This document shows positions 14,149 to 18,765 of a stretch of DNA of 18,765 bases, piece after piece. The stretch comes from Eubacteriales bacterium. Its GTDB lineage: Bacteria > Bacillota_A > Clostridia > Christensenellales > Aristaeellaceae. Made by a program: the position numbers and the translations under genes. Location: NCBI GenBank assembly GCA_028692205.1, contig JAQUXV010000016.1, positions 1 to 18,765 on the forward strand, read 5' to 3'. Below the pieces are notes generated by a model. The model had not been told where the DNA came from. It ran no database searches and was given only the letters and a program-made list of their open reading frames with translations. Within the stretch, counting starts at the first letter, position 1. Each line of letters opens with the position of its first letter.

Positions 14149-15193
14149 TCGCCGGGAACCATCCTTTCGTGTTGTTGGCGATCCTGACGAGAATGAGCAT
14201 GACCGGCACCTCGGTTAAAACCCCTACGATGGTCGCCAACGCGGCGGGCGACGTGGTGCCGAAAAGCGAGATAGCCACCGCCACGGCAAGTTCAAAGAAA
14301 TTAGAAGCGCCGATCATCCCAGCGGGGGCGGCGATATCGTGAGGCAGTTTCAACTTTCTCGCAGCAAGATAGGCAATGAAGAAGATGAGGAACGTCTGAA
14401 TAATCAACGGAACCGCAATCAAAACAATGTGCAGCGGGTTATTCAGGATAACGTCGCCCTGGAAAGAGAAGATGATGACGAGGGTGAGCAATAGCCCGAT
14501 CGTCGTTACGTTGCCGAATTTCGGGATGAAGCCTTTTTCAAAATACTCGAGCCCGCGCCGTTTCACAACAGACTTTCGCGTAAGCACCCCGCCGACGAGG
14601 GGGATAACGACGAACAGGACAACCGAAAGAATCAACGTATCCCATGGAATGGTTACGCCGCTGATGCCGAGCAGGAGCTTTACGATGGGCGTGAAGGCAA
14701 CCAGAATAATCAGATCGTTCGTCGCCACCTGCACCACCGTATAAGCCGGATTTCCGTGCGTCAAATGGCTCCATACGAACACCATCGCCGTGCAGGGGGC
14801 GGCCCCCAGCAATACGGCCCCGGCCAGATAGCTGCGCGCGAGTTCCGCCGGTATCAGGGCCTTGAAAATCACGAAGAAGAACAGCCACGCAATACCGAAC
14901 ATGGTAAAGGGCTTGATAAGCCAGTTCGTAACCCAGGTTACAAACAGCCCCTTCGGGTTTTTACCGACGTCCTTAACGCTTTGGAAATCAACCTTCAACA
15001 TCATGGGGTAGATCATCAGCCAGATCAGGATCGCGATCGGGATGGAAACGTTGGCATACTCGAATCGCCCGAGAAACGCGGGAATACCGGGCAGGAACCG
15101 GCCGACCAGCACCCCGGCGGCCATACACAGCAGCACCCAAAGCGAAAGATACTTTTCAAAAAAGCCGATGCCCGTGCCTTTTGCCTTACTCAT
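14120..15193 (-). CDS. acr3: Acr3-family arsenite efflux transporter
   Basis: 357 residues with about ten TM helices. Family segments visible are [21 protein letters not shown] at the N-terminus, [20 protein letters not shown], and the conserved Cys motif [30 protein letters not shown] and [23 protein letters not shown] follow. Acr3 exports As(OH)3/arsenite driven by the proton motive force. The frame is open to 15265, but ATG 15191-15193 has AAGGAG 9 nt upstream, and the preceding 24 codons overlap arsR. The arsR stop overlaps this start (ATGAGTAA, 8 nt), so the genes are coupled. It is followed by the overlapping ArsN-like acetyltransferase. No arsenate reductase (arsC) is visible in the window. 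Confidence 0.93.
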   Translation of the reverse strand: MSKAKGTGIGFFEKYLSLWVLLCMAAGVLVGRFLPGIPAFLGRFEYANVSIPIAILIWLMIYPMMLKVDFQSVKDVGKNPKGLFVTWVTNWLIKPFTMFGIAWLFFFVIFKALIPAELARSYLAGAVLLGAAPCTAMVFVWSHLTHGNPAYTVVQVATNDLIILVAFTPIVKLLLGISGVTIPWDTLILSVVLFVVIPLVGGVLTRKSVVKRRGLEYFEKGFIPKFGNVTTIGLLLTLVIIFSFQGDVILNNPLHIVLIAVPLIIQTFLIFFIAYLAARKLKLPHDIAAPAGMIGASNFFELAVAVAISLFGTTSPAALATIVGVLTEVPVMLILVRIANNTKGWFPANEISNQGNA

Positions 15194-15569
15194 TGCAATT
15201 CGCTCCTTTTTTACCGCACAGATCCGCCTGTTCGCACTTTTTCTTTTTTTGGTTGTCCGTCTCATAGGTTGGAAGCGCTTTGAACTTCTCGGACAGATAC
15301 CCGATCAGTTCCTGATTCTCATGGCTGAACTTCTCATTCAGCCGGTAATACGTCCATTGCGCATGCCTGCTGCTGGAAAGGATGCCTGCATTCTTCAGCG
15401 CGTTGAGATGCCTTGAGGCGTTCGACTGCGTTAAACCGAGGCAATCTTCAATTTCGCAAACGCACATCTCTCCGTCCAGAAGAAGCGACAGCATGCGAAG
15501 CCGGGTTTCATCCGACAGTGCCTTAAATAGTTCGACCAATTGACTGCATCCCCCTTCGATAATCCGCAT
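15186..15569 (-). CDS. arsR: ArsR-family arsenic-responsive repressor
   Basis: About 127 residues: winged HTH ArsR domain with [17 protein letters not shown] (11-27), the metalloid-binding helix [10 protein letters not shown] (C36, C38, C43, the CxC of the As(III) site), and recognition helix [18 protein letters not shown]. The C-terminal tail has three more cysteines (about 112, 118, 125) in a Lys-rich context. As(III) binding would release the operator and derepress arsR-acr3-arsN. Start choice is uncertain: ATG 15567-15569 has no ribosome site and overlaps the operator. TTG 15537-15539 has AAGGGGG ten nt upstream and would give a protein beginning (M)[10 protein letters not shown], the more usual ArsR N-terminus. 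A GTG further upstream precedes the -10 and is unlikely. Confidence 0.88.
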   Translation of the reverse strand: MRIIEGGCSQLVELFKALSDETRLRMLSLLLDGEMCVCEIEDCLGLTQSNASRHLNALKNAGILSSSRHAQWTYYRLNEKFSHENQELIGYLSEKFKALPTYETDNQKKKKCEQADLCGKKGANCNE

Positions 15570-15591
15570 ATGCTCATACACGCATATTATA
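15568..15591 (-). promoter_or_regulatory. ars promoter -10 with overlapping dyad operator
   Basis: ATATGC (15568-15573), 8 nt, then GCATAT (15582-15587) is a perfect 6-bp-arm inverted repeat. It overlaps TATAAT on the minus strand (15586-15591). Position over the -10 and start site is typical for ArsR repressors. No strong -35 is visible upstream. Confidence 0.6.
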
Positions 15592-15599
15592 CACAAAAT

Positions 15600-15625
15600 C
15601 AAAACCATTGGCTACAATGGTTTTG
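15600..15625 (-). terminator. Hairpin between C_GCAxxG gene and arsR
   Basis: CAAAACCATTG (15600-15610) and CAATGGTTTTG (15615-15625) form a perfect 11-bp stem with a 4-nt loop, followed on the minus strand by ATTTTG. It lies 24 nt after the upstream gene's stop and just before the ars -10, so it probably separates the two transcripts. The stem is AT-rich, and partial readthrough is plausible. Confidence 0.6.
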
Positions 15626-15648
15626 ATAAAAAAGCAATTCAGCGGCAA

Positions 15649-16101
15649 TTATGCTTTATCGTATTCGGCAATCATTTCCGCCAGCAGCCTTACCGCGTCA
15701 CCGACGTATCGGCTGCATTTGACTTTAAAAACGTCCGTTTGCCGTGCGGCCTTCAGCTGCGCATCGTCGCTCAAATCGTATCCAATCAGATCGCTGCAAT
15801 GGGTAGAGCCGTTCAGCGCGTTGAAACGGTTCACAAAATCCTTTACGATCAGGTAATTCCGCTCTTTAGACTGTCGGTCCTCAACGTCATCCTGTCCGTA
15901 CTTCAAGCCCAGAACCAGCAGCGCGCCGGAAACAGCTCCGCAAACCTGCCCTGTATGCCCCATGCCGCCGCCAAAGGGGCAGGCAATTTTCATGGCAAGT
16001 TTTTTGTCGATACCGTATTCCTCGTAAAATGCCGTTAAAACCGCCTGAGAGCAATTGCACCCGTTCATAAAACAGGCGATGGCACTTTCTGCCCTATCCA
16101 T
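15649..16101 (-). CDS. C_GCAxxG_C_C family redox-type protein
   Basis: About 150 residues with the family's Cys pattern: C10-x3-G-C15-x-C17-S-Q-A (AIACFMNGCNCSQAVLTAF), then IACPFGGGMG and GQVCGAVSGALLVLG, and a late Cys (STHCSDLIG). The family is a putative redox-active or cofactor-binding protein of anaerobes; its reaction is not established. The frame extends ten codons upstream, but AAGGAG sits 7 nt before ATG 16099-16101, which sets the start. It ends the upstream gene set, with a hairpin before arsR. It lies 48 nt after the small thioredoxin gene, supporting a shared thiol-redox role. Confidence 0.85.
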   Translation of the reverse strand: MDRAESAIACFMNGCNCSQAVLTAFYEEYGIDKKLAMKIACPFGGGMGHTGQVCGAVSGALLVLGLKYGQDDVEDRQSKERNYLIVKDFVNRFNALNGSTHCSDLIGYDLSDDAQLKAARQTDVFKVKCSRYVGDAVRLLAEMIAEYDKA

Positions 16102-16149
16102 ATTATCACTCCTTCCCATTACAGGCCGCACCCCTCATTCGCCGGGCGA

Positions 16150-16497
16150 TCAACCTCTGACCTTTTGCAGGATCTTCACGACTTCCTCGGTCTTAAGAAC
16201 CTTGCCATAAGCAACCACTTTCCCGTCTACGACAAGAGCGGGTGTCGACATCACGCCGTATGCCGCAATCTGCGAAAAGTCGGTTACATGGTCGATGGTC
16301 GTATCCATACCGAGTTGCTCCAGCGCCGCTTTTGTTGCCGCTTCCAGCGCGTTGCATTTCGCGCAGCCGCTTCCAAGCACCTTTACGCTCGCCCCTTCGG
16401 TTTTTGCGTCTTCTGCTTTCGCCATACTTTCCGCATTGCAGTTGCCTCCGCAGCAGCAGGAAGTAGTTTTTTCATTTTTCTTTCCAAAAAGCGCCAT
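16150..16497 (-). CDS. Small thioredoxin-fold protein (TM0996/MTH895 type) with Cys-rich N-terminus
   Basis: 115 residues. The C-terminal ~78 are the compact thioredoxin fold of the TM0996/MTH895 group: VKVLGSGCAKCNAL with active-site CAKC (C45, C48), an ALEQLGM helix, cis-Pro in MSTPALVVDGKVV, and a final helix KTEEVVKILQKV. Preceding it is a ~35-residue extension with TTSCCCGGNC, which is not part of the fold and may bind soft metals. AAGGAG precedes either GTG 16500 (6 nt) or ATG 16497 (9 nt); I use ATG. Members of this group are commonly found beside ArsP-type permeases and arsenic genes. It follows the CcdA-like gene by about 24 nt and could pass cytosolic electrons to it. Confidence 0.85.
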   Translation of the reverse strand: MALFGKKNEKTTSCCCGGNCNAESMAKAEDAKTEGASVKVLGSGCAKCNALEAATKAALEQLGMDTTIDHVTDFSQIAAYGVMSTPALVVDGKVVAYGKVLKTEEVVKILQKVRG

Positions 16498-16521
16498 CAC
16501 ACATATCTCCTTTATCCATTG

Positions 16522-17211
16522 TTAAAATCCAAGGTAGAACATATAGAAGCCAATCAATAGTATAAGCGCACCCAAAACAATTTTCAATATTGCACTTGTT
16601 TTGACATATCGGGGAGAGGAAGCCAGCTTTTGCACAAGCCCTACCGACGTTCCGGCGACGATTGCCAGAATGCCGTGGCCGATGGAATAAAGCAGCAGCA
16701 ACAATATGCCCCAAAGGATGCTCCCCTTCCCGGCAACTATGGCAAGCAGCGCGATCAGCACCGGCGTTGCGCACGGCGAGGAAAAGATACCCCCGAGAAT
16801 ACCGGCGATCAATGCCCCGAGGAAGCCCTTTCGCTTGTTTCGGGAAATCAGATAGCTGGAGGGGATGAGCTCAACAATTACCCATGTTTGCATCGCCATC
16901 AGCACCATCAGCACACCCAGGGCGATATACCACCAGGAGGCCGCGTTTCCGATCAGCCTTCCGGCAAGGGATGCGGCAACGCCAAGAATGGTAAACGAAA
17001 CGGCGGACCCGGCCGCAAAAGTGACGGAAAGCCAAAACGATTTTTGGGGTTCGTTCTTCCCAACTCCGCCGACATATCCGATTACAAGGGGGATCCCGGA
17101 CAGGGAACAGGGCGTAAAGGATGTGAGCATCCCTGCCGCAAGCGCGAGGAGCGGGGCAAGCCAGCCACTTTCCGCAATCATTCCGGCCAGCTTTTCCAAC
17201 GCGGCAGTCAA
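16522..17211 (-). CDS. CcdA/DsbD-like transmembrane thiol-electron transporter
   Basis: 229 residues with about six TM helices. The two redox cysteines lie in their expected contexts: C35 in LTSFTPCSLSGIP and C147 in SSPCATPVLIALL. This is the CcdA half-module that moves reducing equivalents from cytosolic thioredoxin to an extracytoplasmic thioredoxin-like partner. The start is TTG 17209-17211, overlapping the stop of the preceding gene (TTGA), with GGGGGTG 5 nt upstream. The internal ATG at residue 11 lacks a ribosome site. It is flanked by a membrane-anchored thioredoxin upstream and a soluble one downstream, so both redox partners are encoded beside it. Confidence 0.88.
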   Translation of the reverse strand: MTAALEKLAGMIAESGWLAPLLALAAGMLTSFTPCSLSGIPLVIGYVGGVGKNEPQKSFWLSVTFAAGSAVSFTILGVAASLAGRLIGNAASWWYIALGVLMVLMAMQTWVIVELIPSSYLISRNKRKGFLGALIAGILGGIFSSPCATPVLIALLAIVAGKGSILWGILLLLLYSIGHGILAIVAGTSVGLVQKLASSPRYVKTSAILKIVLGALILLIGFYMFYLGF

Positions 17212-17759
17212 TCGGTCACCCCCATATCCGCAAGGATGGTACGCATCTGATCCTCGGTCAATCCTCCCTGATGCGCGGTAAACGCATGCTCTCCGGTCTC
17301 CTTATAGCTATACTTCACAAATTCGATAGTAACGCCGTCGCTGGGGGTATACGGCGTACCGTCGGCGTTGATAAAGACCTGCGTAGGAATCACCTGTATG
17401 GGAAACCCGGCCGCGGCCTCACTATGCTTCCAGACATCCACAAACTTAATCATGGCCCTGCCCTGCATTTCTTCATTCATGGTTTTAAGGACAGGCGCCA
17501 TCTGCTTACAGGGGATACAGGAATCGGAGCCGAAATCGATGATGATCGGAAGCCCGTAGGCGGTAAGCGCATCCAGATCAACAGCCTCGGTCTCCAGGGC
17601 AAAATCAATGTTGTCCTGCTGTTGTATTCCTTCCACAGGCGCAGAAAAGACGTTTTTATAGGCCCAGATTCCAACGACGACAAGCACGATCAGGATCGGG
17701 ACAATGATCTTTAGCCACCTTTTCCGATTCAGCAGCAGCAGTCGCCCCCGCAGGAGCAT
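17208..17759 (-). CDS. Membrane-anchored thioredoxin-like protein (CIPC)
   Basis: 183 residues from the ATG at 17757-17759. A basic N-terminus (NRKRWLK) leads into one TM helix (about 18-33, IIVPILIVLVVVGIWAY). An extracytoplasmic thioredoxin domain follows, with FGSDSCIPCKQMAPVL (C81, C84), VDVWKHSEAA, and cis-Pro in VIPTQVFINADG. The frame is open much further upstream, but that part overlaps the ferredoxin gene and reads as an Arg-rich shadow. The chosen start still overlaps the ferredoxin by 31 nt and lacks a clear ribosome site, so the exact start is uncertain. It is the likely outer partner of the CcdA-like protein, coupled to it by a 4-nt overlap. Confidence 0.82.
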   Translation of the reverse strand: MLLRGRLLLLNRKRWLKIIVPILIVLVVVGIWAYKNVFSAPVEGIQQQDNIDFALETEAVDLDALTAYGLPIIIDFGSDSCIPCKQMAPVLKTMNEEMQGRAMIKFVDVWKHSEAAAGFPIQVIPTQVFINADGTPYTPSDGVTIEFVKYSYKETGEHAFTAHQGGLTEDQMRTILADMGVTD

Positions 17760-18055
17760 CCGGTCTTCTTTGCTTTTTGGGGAGGCTCCTGCCCGCCGCA
17801 GCAACAGCCGCTTTCCGCAGCCGGCTGCGCGCCCTTGGGCGGTGTCCAACCGGTATCTTCGCCGATATAGGTGATCGCGCCCACGGGGCACCGGCCTCCG
17901 CATCCATGACAATGGTCTACGCAGGCTTCCGAATTGGAAACAACGGGGGTCGGCGCTTTTGCCGCGTCATAGACGCCGTGCGAGCAAAAGGAAGAACAGA
18001 TACCGCAATCCGTACAGGTTGCATAATCGATCACCGGGTACCAAGCCTTTGCCAT
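17729..18055 (-). CDS. 2[4Fe-4S] ferredoxin with poly-Cys C-terminal tail
   Basis: 108 residues. The core (1-62) carries C14-x2-C17-x2-C20-x3-C24 (CTDCGICSSFC) and C45-x3-C49-x2-C52-x3-C56-P (CVDHCHGCGGRCP), ligands for two [4Fe-4S] clusters. The spacing at C45-C49 is non-canonical by one residue. After a Pro/Gly linker, the tail has CCCGG (84-88) and ends CSCGGDCCC: eight cysteines not needed for the clusters. AGGAGG lies 7 nt before ATG 18053-18055. It follows the permease gene by 11 nt and overlaps the anchored thioredoxin gene. It may feed low-potential electrons to the neighbouring thiol relay, and the tail may bind As(III) or another soft metal. Both are inference. Confidence 0.85.
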   Translation of the reverse strand: MAKAWYPVIDYATCTDCGICSSFCSHGVYDAAKAPTPVVSNSEACVDHCHGCGGRCPVGAITYIGEDTGWTPPKGAQPAAESGCCCGGQEPPQKAKKTGCSCGGDCCC

Positions 18056-18066
18056 AATGCTTCCTC

Positions 18067-18765
18067 CTATATAATAAATCCTTGAATCGCGTTGAAAAAG
18101 TAGCCGACAGCGATGATGCCGACTGTGCAGATGACAATGAACAGCGCCAGCAGCTTCGGTTTTACCGCTTTGCGCAGCATGATCATAGACGGCAGAGACA
18201 GCGTGGTGACCGCCATCATGAACGACAGGATCGTTCCAAGCTGTGCACCTTTAGACAGCAACGCTTCCGCAATTGGGATGGTGCCGAAAATGTCGGCATA
18301 CATCGGAACGCCGATCAGGGTTGCCAGCACAACGCCGAAGGGGTTTCTGCTGCCAAGCACAATCGATACCCATTCTTCTGGAATCCAGTTATGGATGATT
18401 GCGCCGATGCCAACGCCGATCAGAATATAGGGGAACACCTTCTTGAAGGTGGCTGCCATTTGCTCTTTGGCATAAACCAATCGGTCTTTCTTTGTCAAAT
18501 TCGGGGATTCGATGTCAACGCTTCCGGCTTTCAGGATGAAGCTTTCGACATGCTTTTCCATGTGTAGCTTTTCAATGATCGTTCCGCCGATAACTGCGAT
18601 AACCAGGCCGACAACCACATAGATCACGGCCACTTCCGCCCCGAAAATACTCATGAGCAGCAGCAGCGAACCCAAATCCACCATCGGAGAGGAAATGAGG
18701 AACGAAAACGTGACGCCCACCGGCAGCCCCGCCGATGTGAAGCCGATGAACAGCGGAATGGAGGA
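18067..18765 (-). CDS. ArsP/YraQ-type (UPF0718) permease, N-terminus outside window
   Basis: The minus-strand frame is open to the window edge, reading SSIPLFIGFTSAGLPVG and then VTFSFLISSPMVDLGSL. The V/M near 18720 is not the true start. At least 232 residues are visible, with several TM helices separated by a cytoplasmic loop (about HMEKHVESFILKAG to KKDRLVYAKEQ) and later IPEEWVSIVLG, GVPMYADIFGTIPIAEALL and MMAVTTLSLPSMIML. This is the two-repeat permease family that includes ArsP, which exports trivalent organoarsenicals; others in the family have unknown substrates. The usual 'CSCSS.P' metal motif would begin right at the window edge, where only SS-I-P is visible. It heads the ferredoxin-thioredoxin-CcdA set. 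Confidence 0.82.
   Translation of the reverse strand, partial: SSIPLFIGFTSAGLPVGVTFSFLISSPMVDLGSLLLLMSIFGAEVAVIYVVVGLVIAVIGGTIIEKLHMEKHVESFILKAGSVDIESPNLTKKDRLVYAKEQMAATFKKVFPYILIGVGIGAIIHNWIPEEWVSIVLGSRNPFGVVLATLIGVPMYADIFGTIPIAEALLSKGAQLGTILSFMMAVTTLSLPSMIMLRKAVKPKLLALFIVICTVGIIAVGYFFNAIQGFII

Noticed and set aside
17760..17912. Extended N-terminus of the anchored thioredoxin
   Set aside because: This part overlaps the ferredoxin gene, is Arg-rich, and would place unrelated sequence before the signal anchor.
1..18765. CRISPR arrays, rRNA genes, intact insertion sequences, known riboswitches
   Set aside because: No regularly spaced direct repeats, no rRNA-like sequence, no transposase frames and no riboswitch consensus were recognised on reading the window.

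Overview
The window reads as a chromosome segment of an anaerobic Clostridia-type Firmicute of moderate to high GC, probably from the Oscillospiraceae/Ruminococcaceae neighbourhood. The basis is strong AGGAGG ribosome sites, some GTG/TTG starts, an OmpR-type copper two-component system, an Acr3 arsenic operon with a C_GCAxxG_C_C protein, and a Tn1549-like relaxase relic. The species cannot be named from sequence alone.

Layout. 1-2928 is sugar metabolism: the 3' end of a rhamnulokinase, a GH4 alpha-galactosidase on the minus strand, and a divergent AraC-type regulator. 2929-3984 is gene-poor and holds debris of a mobile element, including the 3' ~48 nt of a tRNA-Ser (3249-3297, minus strand) that looks like an attachment-site duplicate. 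Its orientation places the integrated element to the right, so the metal-resistance genes may be island cargo. 3985-9646 is a copper/silver module: a small SHOCT membrane protein, then (divergently) an LDCC-motif mini-protein, a response regulator, a histidine kinase with a Met-rich sensor loop and a CopB-type P-type ATPase with a His-rich N-terminus, and then a convergent type-1 copper (cupredoxin) protein. Two minus-strand promoters, and a degenerate third on the plus strand, share paired CTCCAT boxes at an 11-bp period, which I read as the regulon of this two-component system. 9724-10041 is a decayed relaxase C-terminus.

10083-12852 is a minus-strand operon-like set: MerR/GyrI regulator, BtrH-like protein, stand-alone GyrI-like protein, and a 50-codon CxxC mini-ORF whose ATG directly abuts the preceding stop codon. 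It looks like a small-molecule sensing and detoxification unit of unknown substrate. 12953-13439 is a frameshifted, 5'-truncated pseudogene resembling L-2-amino-thiazoline-4-carboxylate hydrolase.

13600-18765 is an arsenic and thiol-redox region, all on the minus strand. In transcription order it runs: ArsP-type permease (cut by the window edge), Cys-tailed 2[4Fe-4S] ferredoxin, membrane-anchored thioredoxin, CcdA-like thiol transporter, small CxxC thioredoxin and C_GCAxxG_C_C protein; then a hairpin; then ArsR, Acr3 and an ArsN-like acetyltransferase. Several of these proteins carry short C-x-C-G-G clusters outside their catalytic domains, which is the most unusual protein-level pattern in the window.
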